Source: Psychrobacillus sp044762745 (GTDB taxonomy: Bacteria > Bacillota > Bacilli > Bacillales_A > Planococcaceae). From it: a stretch of DNA of 64,000 bases. The notes beneath the pieces are model-generated. The model did no database searches. It saw only the letters and a list, made by a program, of their open reading frames with translations, and had not been told where the DNA came from. Made by a program: the position numbers and the translations under genes. This document shows, piece by piece, positions 53,716-62,305 of the stretch. Location of the stretch: assembly GCF_044762745.1 (NCBI RefSeq), contig NZ_JBIWEX010000004.1, positions 124,001-188,000 on the forward strand, written 5' to 3'. Numbering within the stretch: position 1 is the stretch's first letter; every line of letters begins with the position of its first letter.

Positions 53716-53872
53716 CTATGAATAAGGCCGCCCTTTAGGAGTTTCCCAGTCCTCTAGAACAGCCCAAGTAACACGTGGTTCCTCCCCTCAGGCATGTCTC
53801 CACCGAGCAATCCTTTTTCGAATGCATTTGCATCAATAACTTTATCTTTTCTATAAACGGATCACTTTCCAC
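53716..53872 (-). pseudogene. Decayed gene fragment of unknown family
   Basis: Protein-like pieces lie in two frames: DKVIDANAFEKGLLGGDMP, then, after a frame change, PRVTWAVLEDWETPKGRPYS and a stop. It looks like the C-terminal end of a gene with a frameshift. The family is not recognised. Confidence 0.35.
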
Positions 53873-53899
53873 CCTTTTCTCCTACAGATTGTTTAAATC

Positions 53900-54367
53900 T
53901 CACTTAATCATAATTATAAAATCTGCAAAATCAGTCGTAAATTCGTTTCTCCTAACAAAGCCAAGCTTTTCATATAAATGAATAGCTCGCTTATTGAACT
54001 TTGCTACAGTTAATCGAATTGGAATACCATTATATTTTTCTTGAATATACATCAATATAAATGAGCAAAACTCTAAACCATTCCCTTTTCCTACAAGTTT
54101 CGGATTCATGCCTAACCCCATATCTGGAAAGTCATCTGTATATACGCCAAACCGGTTTCCACTTGGAACTTGAGCAGACTTTCCAATGCAAAAAAATCCT
54201 ACTACTGCTTTATAATGATCAACTATTGCATAGTAAGAACCATCTAAAATTTCCTTGATAGATTCATCTGTCAGTTCATGATTGTAAAAATCATATGGCT
54301 GTTCATATTTCCAGCATAATATCTCTTTAGCTATTTCCTCATTCATATTTTCTATAAAAAAATTCAT
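53900..54367 (-). CDS. GNAT acetyltransferase
   Basis: 155 aa. The acetyl-CoA region reads LGMNPKLVGKGNGLEFCSFIL, and TVAKFNKRAIHLYEKLGFVR is the usual end. ATG follows ATGGGGGTTTGAT. Its substrate is unknown. Next to a broken Nudix gene. Confidence 0.82.
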   Translation of the reverse strand: MNFFIENMNEEIAKEILCWKYEQPYDFYNHELTDESIKEILDGSYYAIVDHYKAVVGFFCIGKSAQVPSGNRFGVYTDDFPDMGLGMNPKLVGKGNGLEFCSFILMYIQEKYNGIPIRLTVAKFNKRAIHLYEKLGFVRRNEFTTDFADFIIMIK

Positions 54368-54475
54368 ATCAAACCCCCATTATGAAGTTAATTGAACCAA
54401 TTGTAGAAATCTTCGTTACACACTACACAAGAACCACCTTCAATAAACTCCAGTCCAATAAAACAAAGTTATTCA

Positions 54476-54907
54476 TTATTTGCTATCTTTAAACCTTCTT
54501 TTTACCGCCCAAACTTGATGTTCATGGAATAAAAGTTCCTCACTGCTCCCAATACGTATCCATTTTAAATGTAGTCATCCTCCACCGACTCCTGTAGTTT
54601 TTTCCCCATTGTGGCCAAATAAAAGTGACCGTTACTTAATATTTGCTCATTATTACGTGTCTGAAATTACCTTATCGCATACCCAATAAAAGAGCCTATT
54701 ATTACTTCATAACCTGTTTTTTCTTTAATCTCTCTTTTTAGACATTCTTTATGTTACTCATCATCTTCAATCCCACCAGCAGGCAAAAAACAACTCTCCG
54801 TATTTGTTTGAACAGTAAGGACCTTATCACATTTCTGATTAAAAATTACTGCGTAGCAACCTTATATTATATACAAGATCATCAATTCTTTCTCCAAACA
54901 CTTCCAC
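54476..54907 (-). pseudogene. Nudix hydrolase pseudogene (2 frameshifts, 2 stops)
   Basis: GTG 54905-54907 (GAAGG upstream) opens VEVFGERIDDLVYNI. After a frameshift the frame reads CYAVIFNQKCDKVLTVQTN and the Nudix box AGGIEDDE-stop-HKECLKREIKEKTG, then EVIIGSFIGYAIR-stop. SNGHFYLATMGKKLQE follows. A second frameshift leads to LKWIRIGSSEELLFHEHQ and the natural end. All 144 codons of a Nudix gene are still recognisable, so decay is recent. Confidence 0.85.
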
Positions 54908-55021
54908 GTAATTACCTTCTCTCAACTCATATAATTACCTTAGTTACCTATTTCGACAGAATACTCCGTTAATTAATTCGAGTCGTTTGACCTGATAAAT
55001 TTTTAGTATTGTATAATTCTA

Positions 55022-55558
55022 TTAGTGAATCACACTAAAATGATAGACTTTATACTCCCCATTATCAGAAGACAAATTTAAAATATTCCCGTCTTCTAGA
55101 ATTCCTTCAAAATAGGCACCTATACAACCAGTTGTGCATCGGTGTCCTGATAATAAAATGTTTAATTCTTTATTGCCATATGAAACTTCCAGCTCATGCA
55201 TGAAGCTAAAAACTCTTTTAATATAACTACCGACATTTTCAACACCTTTATAGACACTAGGATCTGGTATTACCCCTGCCACTTTTACATCCTTTTTTTT
55301 TAATCTATCAGCCTCTCCTATGTCAAAAACGTCCAATCTTGTATCAATTTTCACTTTTAACCCCGTTGCTATTTCTGCTGTTTGGATAGCTCTTTCTTGA
55401 GGTGAAGAAAATACATAATCAAATGTTGTATTTCTAAGTTTTTCCCTCAAAGACTCCGCTTGTTTTATACCATAGTCATTTAATGGCAAGCCCGACCTAC
55501 CTTGCATTCTTCCTTCTTTATTCAAATCCGTTTGTCCATGCCTAATCACATATATCAT
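55022..55558 (-). CDS. Histidine phosphatase family protein
   Basis: 178 aa. The phosphohistidine motif is YVIRHGQTDLNKEGRMQG; the acid/His partner is in LLSGHRCTTGCIG, and Arg in FSSPQERAIQTAEI. Members are broad phosphatases or phosphoglycerate mutase relatives. ATG follows GAGGAGAACGAATCA. The second homologue is at 59866-60447. Confidence 0.88.
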   Translation of the reverse strand: MIYVIRHGQTDLNKEGRMQGRSGLPLNDYGIKQAESLREKLRNTTFDYVFSSPQERAIQTAEIATGLKVKIDTRLDVFDIGEADRLKKKDVKVAGVIPDPSVYKGVENVGSYIKRVFSFMHELEVSYGNKELNILLSGHRCTTGCIGAYFEGILEDGNILNLSSDNGEYKVYHFSVIH

Positions 55559-55633
55559 TGATTCGTTCTCCTCATTCGTTATACTAATACGATTTCGGTT
55601 GTTCGAGATAATTCCGCACTTAGAGTAAGACTT

Positions 55634-56155
55634 CTAAATCTCTTTTCTTATACTTTTGTGATATTTATTATGTCCATCTTTCAATCCAATAAGTTCAAAG
55701 TTATTAATCTTATAAAAGGCATTTAGCTTTATATTGTCTGCAACACAATCTAGTTTGATATACTCTTTGTCGCTGCTAATATTGTTTTGTATCCAGATTA
55801 ATAAACTGCTGCCTAATCCTTTTCTCATATAAGAGGGAATAAGTGCAAGGCGATGTAAATAAAGAGAATTGGTTGTGAAATCATCCCCCCAAATATGTTT
55901 ATCCCACTCACTTTGTTTACATAAAAGTGTGAATGTGGCTACTATTGCATCATCTCCTAAGACGATATACGTTTCTCGATTGGATATTGCTTGTTCAATT
56001 TCCTCGTCATCACCGCCATCTAAAAGAAATCGCCACTGGTTTATTTCATTATCCTTCATCCATACAGCTATCTGTTTTAACATTTCGATTATTCTAGAGG
56101 CATCTTCGCTTGAAGCAATTTTAATTTCAAAACTTTCAAGGTTATCTGGAAACAT
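55634..56155 (-). CDS. GNAT acetyltransferase
   Basis: 173 aa. LYLHRLALIPSYMRKGLGSSLLIW is the acetyl-CoA region (shown by PSYMRKGLGSSL) and DCVADNIKLNAFYKINNFE the tail. Two adjacent ATGs; the second, 56155, has AAGGAGG at 6 nt. Substrate unknown. Confidence 0.85.
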   Translation of the reverse strand: MFPDNLESFEIKIASSEDASRIIEMLKQIAVWMKDNEINQWRFLLDGGDDEEIEQAISNRETYIVLGDDAIVATFTLLCKQSEWDKHIWGDDFTTNSLYLHRLALIPSYMRKGLGSSLLIWIQNNISSDKEYIKLDCVADNIKLNAFYKINNFELIGLKDGHNKYHKSIRKEI

Positions 56156-56189
56156 CATTTTCCTCCTTATCTGATTATAAAACAATTGA

Positions 56190-56594
56190 TTAGTTACGGT
56201 GGATTGGTAAGTATATCTCTACTTCTGCCTCCCTGTTTTCAATTGGATGATATGTTTCAAGAATATAAGATTCTAAGTTTCTTTTGTAACCTTGTAGTTC
56301 TCCCCATTTTGATAATTTGGAATGAAGATCTTCTACATTAGTTATTTTCCCCCTGACGTTGATATAATCCTGTAATCTCGATATATTCCATGCCGGCTGG
56401 AATCTCATATAAAGTACCATCAACTAATATCCCAACATAATACCTACCTTCTATATGGTCCTCGTTACTTTTCGGTTCATAAAGGGTAATTTCTATTTCC
56501 GTATGATTGTTTATTTCATCAGCCCTTTTTAAAAATTGCTGTGCAAAATTAGGTACTTAACACCATATTCAAGAAAAACACCACTATTTTTCAT
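56190..56594 (-). pseudogene. GyrI-like/effector-binding domain protein, 2 frameshifts
   Basis: ATG 56594 opens MKNSGVFLEYGVKY. After one frameshift, NFAQQFLKRADEINN and YEIPAGMEYIEITGLY follow; the latter is typical of GyrI-like small-molecule-binding domains. After a second shift VRGKITNVEDLHSKLSKW and EVEIYLPIHRN complete it. Total 405 nt. The segment read alone from 56423 would lack most of the fold. Confidence 0.7.
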
Positions 56595-56648
56595 GCCCAC
56601 TTACTTATATTCTTTTTTCTATTCCTTCACTTGAAAGGAATGGTTAAT

Positions 56649-57140
56649 TCAATTAAATGCGATTAAATCTCCAATTACATATTCAATTATTGCGTTTTCT
56701 CCTTCTTTTGTAACCCAAGAAACTGTAATAATTGCTGAGTCAAAAGCCTTTCTTATATCCTCATCACTCAATCCATTCGAATAGAATACGAATTCATATT
56801 TGTAATGTGCAAAACTTTCGTCCTTATTATCTTGCTCTTCCCCACTACCATACCAATATCTGTCTTTATCAAAATTGATAAGATTTCTCCAATTATTTGG
56901 AATTTCAATTAACCTAGATTTTAAGCCATTTAAATTTTCTGCATCAAAATTTAACGAGAATTTTCTAAAATCATCTTTATTTGGATTTTCTAAACCACTT
57001 GTTCCAACAGATCCATATTCTTCATCACTTAACTGTGAAATTTGTGCTACCACAGTAATATTTGGCTCCGCTATCGTATTACAAGCAGTGATAGTTACGA
57101 GTAACAAAGTACATAAAATGAGTGATAACCACTTTTTCAT
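56649..57140 (-). CDS. Putative lipoprotein of unknown function
   Basis: 163 aa. MKKWLSLILCTLLLVTITAC is a signal with lipobox (TITAC), so it is membrane-anchored outside. The rest is polar with FSLNFDAENLNGLKSRLIEI. No family recognised. The ATG follows GGGAGCTGACACAA. Single gene. Confidence 0.65.
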   Translation of the reverse strand: MKKWLSLILCTLLLVTITACNTIAEPNITVVAQISQLSDEEYGSVGTSGLENPNKDDFRKFSLNFDAENLNGLKSRLIEIPNNWRNLINFDKDRYWYGSGEEQDNKDESFAHYKYEFVFYSNGLSDEDIRKAFDSAIITVSWVTKEGENAIIEYVIGDLIAFN

Positions 57141-57334
57141 TTGTGTCAGCTCCCTATTTAATCCTACCTATTAAGAGAATCTTTGCATTAAGTAAACCTT
57201 ACCAAACTAAATTTCTATTAGTTGAAAACTCTTTTCCTTTATAAAAGAAAATTTTGGAGTATCCCAGTTTAAGATAAAAAAACACTCTTATGTCCCCTAC
57301 ATAAGTTGAGCTTTTCCACTCACCTCAAATTCTT

Positions 57335-57802
57335 CTAAGAAGGAAAATATTCCATAGGCTCTTTACAATGAATGTACCCATTCCTCTTATAGTATTCAAT
57401 GCTATCATCACTCGGCCAAACGATAATGAATTCATATTTCCTATTTTTGGCCCATTCATTGATGGTTGTGATCAATTTGCTTCCAATACCCTTGTTTCTA
57501 GAATCCTGGACTGTGTAGACATTTGTCATAAATGCAAACGGAAAAGTTATTCTGCCGGGTCGTGGTACTTTTTGTATTAATTCTATGTAAATATGAGACA
57601 GTATTCTTCCTTCGTCTTCAGCGATCCAAATAAACCAGTCTTCACTATCGATAGCAGATTCTAAAAATGTCTGGCATTCCAATTGAAATGCTTCAAAATC
57701 ACTATCTTCAAACGGTTTTTCTTCATAATCCTCCATAGTGAAATCCCATCTCATTTTAATTAACTGGACAATATCTTTTTTCACAGCAAGTCTAATTTCC
57801 AT
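57335..57802 (-). CDS. GNAT acetyltransferase
   Basis: 155 aa. MEIRLAVKKDIVQLIKMR starts the fold, YTVQDSRNKGIGSKLITTI is the acetyl-CoA loop and SIEYYKRNGYIHC the tail. ATG follows AGAAAGGGAAAGAAATA. Substrate unknown. Confidence 0.87.
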   Translation of the reverse strand: MEIRLAVKKDIVQLIKMRWDFTMEDYEEKPFEDSDFEAFQLECQTFLESAIDSEDWFIWIAEDEGRILSHIYIELIQKVPRPGRITFPFAFMTNVYTVQDSRNKGIGSKLITTINEWAKNRKYEFIIVWPSDDSIEYYKRNGYIHCKEPMEYFPS

Positions 57803-57893
57803 TATTTCTTTCCCTTTCTAATATATTTATTTGTTCCTTCAGATCGTCCATTTTTTTCACAAATGCATCTCCCACACTAAAACTACTACTCAC
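57792..57893 (-). CDS. Possible 33-aa peptide upstream of the acetyltransferase
   Basis: GTG 57893 with AGGAGC 9 nt upstream reads a short charged peptide (FVKKMDDLKEQINILERE, helical) and overlaps the acetyltransferase start by 11 nt. It may be a translated leader or the remnant of a lost gene. Confidence 0.3.
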   Translation of the reverse strand: MSSSFSVGDAFVKKMDDLKEQINILERERNNGN

Positions 57894-58067
57894 AACAATT
57901 CAGCTCCTAGATAAGTCTTTTTAGGTTATCCTCCTATATTCTTTTACAAAATGCCTATTTCTAAATAATTCTATATTATACATACGTTTTTACATTTGAA
58001 GAGTTCCATTATTCTGAAATTACATACAGATAAAAATATATCTTAAAAAATAATAAAGCTACTGATT

Positions 58068-58096
58068 AAAAAAAGACCAATAAAATTTGGTCTTTT
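58068..58096 (-). terminator. Terminator of the PadR/DUF4825 operon
   Basis: 10-bp perfect stem (58071-58080 and 58087-58096), 6-nt loop, then a T-run of seven (from the stem through 58068) on the minus strand, 37 nt after the stop codon. Confidence 0.88.
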
Positions 58097-58132
58097 AGTA
58101 TATTGTTAAATCATATAGTTTTTTCCATAATC

Positions 58133-58684
58133 TTATTTCGTCTGCCCTGTATATGTTGCCAACCATTCTTTTAAATTGTTCTTCTTCAAGGGTTCTTGGA
58201 CTTTCTCTTTGAATTGTATAGGATCAGTTAAATCTGATAAATCACTGCCAAACCATTTCTCTACATTTCCACGCTGAACTATAAATGACTCATCTGGAAA
58301 ACGCATCTCGATTTGCTGTAAATTTTTTATGAGAACAAAAGCTGCTGTCGTGTTATAAATGACCGATTGTTGTACTGTTCGTTCAGATTCACCTTCTAAA
58401 GAGGTGTAATTAATAATAAGCAGAAACTGATCGGAATCCATTTCAAATGTTCCTTGATGCTGCGTTAATGGTAAATTGCCAAACAGATTGATATTATTAC
58501 CTGCATTTCCCATATAAAGATTTTCATATTTAAGTACTTTATTAAAATCATGAGTTTCAGGATTCAACTGCTTTAAGCTCGCTTCTTCCTGAAGTTTTTC
58601 CTGACCTGGAAAATAAACGATTTGCATCCACGCGAACATAATAAGACCCACTATAAATAAACAAGCTATCAATTTATCTTTCAT
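58133..58684 (-). CDS. DUF4825-like membrane-anchored protein
   Basis: 183 aa. One N-terminal membrane segment (LIACLFIVGLIMFAWMQIVYF) and an outside domain with YENLYMGNAGNNINLFGNLPL, the kind of motif seen in DUF4825 proteins. ATG 58684 follows AAGGA at 8 nt; it overlaps the upstream gene by 11 nt. It is the third gene of a PadR operon. Function unknown. Confidence 0.6.
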   Translation of the reverse strand: MKDKLIACLFIVGLIMFAWMQIVYFPGQEKLQEEASLKQLNPETHDFNKVLKYENLYMGNAGNNINLFGNLPLTQHQGTFEMDSDQFLLIINYTSLEGESERTVQQSVIYNTTAAFVLIKNLQQIEMRFPDESFIVQRGNVEKWFGSDLSDLTDPIQFKEKVQEPLKKNNLKEWLATYTGQTK

Positions 58685-59357
58685 CTGAATTATCCTTATC
58701 TTCTCTATCAATTATTTTTTTCAACCTACTCATTAGAAGCGGAATGATAATAGTTATTAGTGGAACTGCGTACATCAAACTGATTCCAGCAAACTCATAC
58801 GGTCCATTAATAGAAATTGGACGCCAAAACCATATATTGCTTCCAAAAGTTATCGCTGTAACCATTCCCCATTTGATAAGAATAAATAAAAACCAGATGA
58901 TCCATATAAATTTCTTCCATCTGTCAATTTTGAAAAGATTAATATTCATAATATACTTTTGAAGAATTCCTTTAATAGAATATAGAATCAGATAAATTAC
59001 ACCTAGAATAGTTATAATAATAAAAAGAATCCACGAAGTACTTCTAACCGAATGAAATACACTTAAAGGAATGGTCAGAATCCACGCAATTAGTGTGTAT
59101 ATAAGCGTCCATTGCATCATTTCTGTAAGAATATTACTAATCCGTACCGTTTTTACTCCGTCTATTAGTTCATCCAACTTCTCCATCTTTCCTATACTAA
59201 TTCGAAAAGCTTCATCGAATGATACCCCATTACTTTGTAAGTCCTCGATTTCTGCTTCTAAATTCCCAATTACCTCTTCTTTTAATTCTCGGGTCTCATC
59301 TGTTTTAGGATACTTAGCAAACATTTTATCAACATGTTCTCTAACTTCATTCATCAT
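58674..59357 (-). CDS. Permease-prefix-domain/DUF1700-like membrane protein
   Basis: 227 aa. Residues 1-75 are the charged permease-prefix type domain (KEEVIGNLEAEIEDLQSNG, then FDEAFRISIGKMEKLDEL). Four or so membrane segments follow. ATG 59357 or 59354, with GGAG upstream; overlaps the PadR stop by 11 nt. Such proteins are regularly encoded with PadR regulators and probably act as their membrane partners. Confidence 0.65.
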   Translation of the reverse strand: MMNEVREHVDKMFAKYPKTDETRELKEEVIGNLEAEIEDLQSNGVSFDEAFRISIGKMEKLDELIDGVKTVRISNILTEMMQWTLIYTLIAWILTIPLSVFHSVRSTSWILFIIITILGVIYLILYSIKGILQKYIMNINLFKIDRWKKFIWIIWFLFILIKWGMVTAITFGSNIWFWRPISINGPYEFAGISLMYAVPLITIIIPLLMSRLKKIIDREDKDNSDER

Positions 59358-59700
59358 TCTCACTCCTATCTTGAACTAGCCGATCAATCAGTTCTTTCGC
59401 TCTATTCCAAGCCAACAAGTTTTCCGCCAATACAATATTCCCTTCATCGGTTAGCGTATAGTATTTTCTACGCCCCCCTTGTGATTGATCGCCCCAATAC
59501 GCCTTTACTAAATCGGCTTTTTCAAGTCTTTTTAAGCTACTATACAGTGTGGGTTCTTTTAAAATGTACTCGCCAGAACTTCCTTCAGATATGGCTTTCA
59601 TAATTTCATATCCGTAATTGTCTCCACTTTTTAAAACACGCAAAATAATCGTGTCGATATTTCCACGGATCAAGTCGGCACTAACTTCATTTTCAGCCAT
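59347..59700 (-). CDS. PadR-family transcriptional regulator
   Basis: 117 aa. ADLIRGNIDTIILRVLKSGDNYGYEI and EPTLYSSLKRLEKADLV are the PadR winged helix; QGGRRKYYTLTDEG is the wing. GTG plus three ATG codons open the frame; ATG 59700 has the best distance to AGAGG. First gene of a three-gene overlapping operon. Probably autoregulated through the dyad at 59730-59756. Confidence 0.9.
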   Translation of the reverse strand: MAENEVSADLIRGNIDTIILRVLKSGDNYGYEIMKAISEGSSGEYILKEPTLYSSLKRLEKADLVKAYWGDQSQGGRRKYYTLTDEGNIVLAENLLAWNRAKELIDRLVQDRSENDE

Positions 59701-59721
59701 CATCATCACCTCTAATTACAG

Positions 59722-59756
59722 CGTATAACATATTACTATGTGTGTCAATGTAATAT
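59722..59756 (-). promoter_or_regulatory. Promoter and dyad of the PadR operon
   Basis: A consensus -35 TTGACA (59743-59748) and a TATACG -10 candidate (59722-59727, spacing only 15). ATATTAC (59730-59736) and GTAATAT (59750-59756) form a perfect inverted repeat around the -35. PadR proteins bind such dyads. Confidence 0.5.
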
Positions 59757-59776
59757 ATCTAAAGGAGTAATAATGA

Positions 59777-59806
59777 CAAAACCAACCCTTCAGATGAAGA
59801 GTTGGT
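59777..59806 (-). terminator. Terminator of the histidine phosphatase gene at 59866
   Basis: 12-bp stem with one mismatch (59781-59792 and 59795-59806), 2-nt loop on paper, then TTTTG on the minus strand. Confidence 0.65.
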
Positions 59807-59865
59807 TCATTGTTTATATTATTTTCATATTTAATAAAGGTAAAAATTGTAAGGTTCTGCTAAAT

Positions 59866-60447
59866 CTAGTCCTCTAAATGGTTAGTGCAGTTATACAGTA
59901 TACAATCCCAATTTTTTTCGATATTTTCAAGGATGGTTATGGATGTATTATCAATATATGTACTTGGGAACTTTTCCGGCAGCAAGCGTTGCAATGTAAG
60001 GCCAATTAATGCGCCATGACTTACTACTAAAATGCGTTTATGTATATACTTAATTACAGCTTCTTCTAAAAATTCAGAACCTCTTTTAGATACATCTTCC
60101 ATTTTCTCCATACCTAAATCCAATTCTCTCCAATTACTTCCCCACTTTTGTATCCGTTCATCTTCTGTTGTACCTTCTATTTCTCCACAATTAATTTCAC
60201 GAATTCTTTCGTCGAAAATATGAATAGGCAACTCTAATTTCTCCGATATTATTTGTGCAGTTTCTTTAGCGCGTGCTAAATCACTCGATACAATAATGTC
60301 CCAATTCCTCGCCAGGGAAAGTCTGTTTGCCAATGCTTGTGCTTGCTTTATTCCTATATGATTTAAAGGGATATCTGAAATTCCTTGTGCTCTGCTAAGT
60401 TCATTCCATTCTGTAATGCCATGTCTTATTAGTCCAAGTGTAGTCAT
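59866..60447 (-). CDS. Histidine phosphatase family protein
   Basis: 193 aa. LGLIRHGITEWNELSRAQG and ILVVSHGALIGLTLQRLL hold the two catalytic His; Arg in SSDLARAKETAQII and Glu in RIREINCGEIEG complete it. Like cobalamin-phosphate or broad-range phosphatases (PhoE type). ATG follows GGAGGAGATGAA. Confidence 0.9.
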   Translation of the reverse strand: MTTLGLIRHGITEWNELSRAQGISDIPLNHIGIKQAQALANRLSLARNWDIIVSSDLARAKETAQIISEKLELPIHIFDERIREINCGEIEGTTEDERIQKWGSNWRELDLGMEKMEDVSKRGSEFLEEAVIKYIHKRILVVSHGALIGLTLQRLLPEKFPSTYIDNTSITILENIEKNWDCILYNCTNHLED

Positions 60448-60516
60448 TTCATCTCCTCCAGTTATATTGATATCAAAACAGTTACCATATAATTTCTTAT
60501 CCTCTTTGACCGATAG

Positions 60517-60585
60517 TTACTTATTATCACGCTGCTCTTTTCTTCTATATCTTTTTATAATTCGACTAACATTTTCCACGGTCAT
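60517..60585 (-). CDS. Possible 22-aa basic peptide
   Basis: ATG 60585, or GTG 60579 with GGAG 8 nt upstream, reads VENVSRIIKRYRRKEQ and a few more residues. It is very basic and helical. It lies between two genes of the same strand. It may be a real small peptide or chance. Confidence 0.25.
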   Translation of the reverse strand: MTVENVSRIIKRYRRKEQRDNK

Positions 60586-60622
60586 CACTCCTTCTGACTA
60601 TTGCAGCATATTTACATCTCCT

Positions 60623-61348
60623 TTATTGTAAATAGTGCCATGCAGACTCTACTTCAACAAGCCTACTTTCTTCAAGAAATTGGCTAACTAAATGTACATG
60701 TGCTGCTCCAATAAGTAACAGGATACGATCGTTTGAGTCATGTACTAATCTTGAAAGATTTGAATAAATAATCAAGTTTCGTTGGTACCACCATCTCATC
60801 CAATCTATCCCGATATAGTCGGTACCCTCTCCGATACGCGCAACTTGCATATATAGTTCATGGTCAAATTGTAACCTTTCTTGTTGGTTTATATTTACCA
60901 ACTTTTCAAGAATCGTTAATCCACTTGATTGAGCTATTAACTTTGGAATATACTCCTCGGTAATTAGTCGATATTGTTGGGGTTGATTAGTTTTTGCCCA
61001 TTCCAGCACTTCTCCAATGCTTCTTTGCCCAATATCGCCCATCCAATCGATAGGATATATTTTTTCATTTCCCATCTCGGCACTAAGTCGAAAACCAATT
61101 TGATATACTTCACTTTTTCCTAATTCTAATGAATTGTTGATGTATTGCTGATAAGCTTCATTTAATTCAGCATCTTTCTCCTTAAGTACTTCTACTGCAA
61201 CTCGGTTCGGCTTGAATGCCTTTAGTTTCTGGATCACTTGCTCAACTTCCGACACTATAACATTCCCAATGTCAGTTTGAATCATATCTGTGTTGGCTCC
61301 CATATGAAACATTCCAACTATTAATATCTTTGGTTTTTGATTATGCAT
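60623..61348 (-). CDS. DUF5694/TraB-like domain protein
   Basis: 241 aa. KILIVGMFHMGANTDMIQ at the start, RVAVEVLKEKDAELN, and LLIGAAHVHLVSQFLEES at the end match the GxxH-ExxG-like plan of DUF5694/TraB proteins. ATG follows AGGAGAGCTAGCT. The mechanism is unknown; the conserved His pair suggests a hydrolase. Confidence 0.7.
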   Translation of the reverse strand: MHNQKPKILIVGMFHMGANTDMIQTDIGNVIVSEVEQVIQKLKAFKPNRVAVEVLKEKDAELNEAYQQYINNSLELGKSEVYQIGFRLSAEMGNEKIYPIDWMGDIGQRSIGEVLEWAKTNQPQQYRLITEEYIPKLIAQSSGLTILEKLVNINQQERLQFDHELYMQVARIGEGTDYIGIDWMRWWYQRNLIIYSNLSRLVHDSNDRILLLIGAAHVHLVSQFLEESRLVEVESAWHYLQ

Positions 61349-61440
61349 AGCTAGCTCTCCTATTCCAACAAAACTGACCAGGATAGTCCTCCATCAACTT
61401 TTTTCACAAATCAGTTCGTATTTTCTTGTTTTAAATCAAT

Positions 61441-61560
61441 TCACCATAAATACCCAACGAAGATGCTAGATTTCATGGATAGATTTAATAATAAATAACA
61501 TGCCCCTGACATAATCATAAAGAAAAATAAAATACCTACTATTTTCAAAAAAGTTTTCAT
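61441..61560 (-). CDS. Small single-segment membrane peptide
   Basis: 39 aa. ATG 61560 with GGTG upstream; a hydrophobic helix (IVGILFFFMIMSGACYLLL) and a short polar tail. Its Cys could be a lipobox (MSGAC). It may be a real small protein. Confidence 0.4.
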   Translation of the reverse strand: MKTFLKIVGILFFFMIMSGACYLLLNLSMKSSIFVGYLW

Positions 61561-61581
61561 AACTATCACCAATTCCTGTAA

Positions 61582-62124
61582 TCATTTAGTAAAAAATGAT
61601 TTAGACATATAGTATGCACTTGCGGTAAATAATTGATTTATCTCTCCGTTAGTAATCATTAGTTCCATGTCATTTAAATCGACCAAATGAACATCAATAA
61701 ATTCCGTAGGATCTAATTCTTGGTCAAATTCCTTATAAGCATCTAAAATTAGAAAGGTCACTACTTTATTCGTTTGTGTTGCTGGATTAACATAAAACTC
61801 ACCTAATAATATTGGCTTCTTTTCCGTAATAAAGCCTGTTTCTTACCTTACTTCTCTTAAAATTGCATTTTCATACGCTTCATTTCCCTCAGGTTTACCA
61901 GCAGGTATTTCTAAAAAGAAGTCTTGTGCTGCATATCGATACTGTTCGACTAATACAATCTTATTCTCTTTTGTGAGAACAATAGCATTTACCCAGTCAG
62001 CATACTCATTGACATAATAATTTTCAATTTTTTGTCCATTTGGAAGTTCACACTCATCTTTTCGTAAATTTCCGAATGGTGTTTTAAAAACATAACTTGT
62101 ATTTAACGTTTTCCAACTGTGCAT
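61582..62124 (-). pseudogene. ADP-ribose-pyrophosphatase-like Nudix gene with one stop
   Basis: ATG 62124 follows AAGGAG at 8-9 nt. A single frame of 180 codons runs to TGA at 61582 and is interrupted only by TAA near 61846. The N-part holds YVNEYADWVNAIVL, VEQYRYAAQDFFLEIPAGK and the Nudix box start GNEAYENAILREVR. The stop falls where family members have Glu, and ETGFITEKKPILLGEFYVN follows in frame. So one G-to-T change in a GAA codon kills the gene, exactly at a catalytic Glu of REXXEE. Confidence 0.85.
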
Positions 62125-62297
62125 CCTAATCGCTCCTTCCATTCTGCTAGCATTAATTCTCTTGATCCATTCGGATAAAGTATATTACGTTCATTCAAAA
62201 TATCTTCCAATGAAATCCACTTCGCTTGTTGTTCTTCTAGAAGAATTTTATTGTCTTCAACTAGTAAACCTAGTGATTTGGCTCTTGGATACCCCAT
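62103..62297 (-). pseudogene. Nudix gene remnant with large internal deletion
   Basis: 64 codons, intact frame. The first part, MGYPRAKSLGLLVEDNKILL, is the start of a Nudix protein; QQAKWISLEDILNERNILYP and the rest match the end of the same family. About 90 residues between them, including the Nudix box, are missing. The deletion kept the frame. No good ribosome site is seen. Without the box it cannot be an active Nudix enzyme. Confidence 0.65.
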
Positions 62298-62305
62298 TGA
62301 GTGAG

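Noticed and set aside
54751..54972. 73-codon plus-strand ORF
   Set aside because: It lies opposite the Nudix pseudogene, whose three frames carry the family motifs.
56190..56423. 77-codon ORF as an independent small gene
   Set aside because: Its C-terminal part continues a GyrI-like protein read in other frames upstream; the first dozen codons are out of the original frame.
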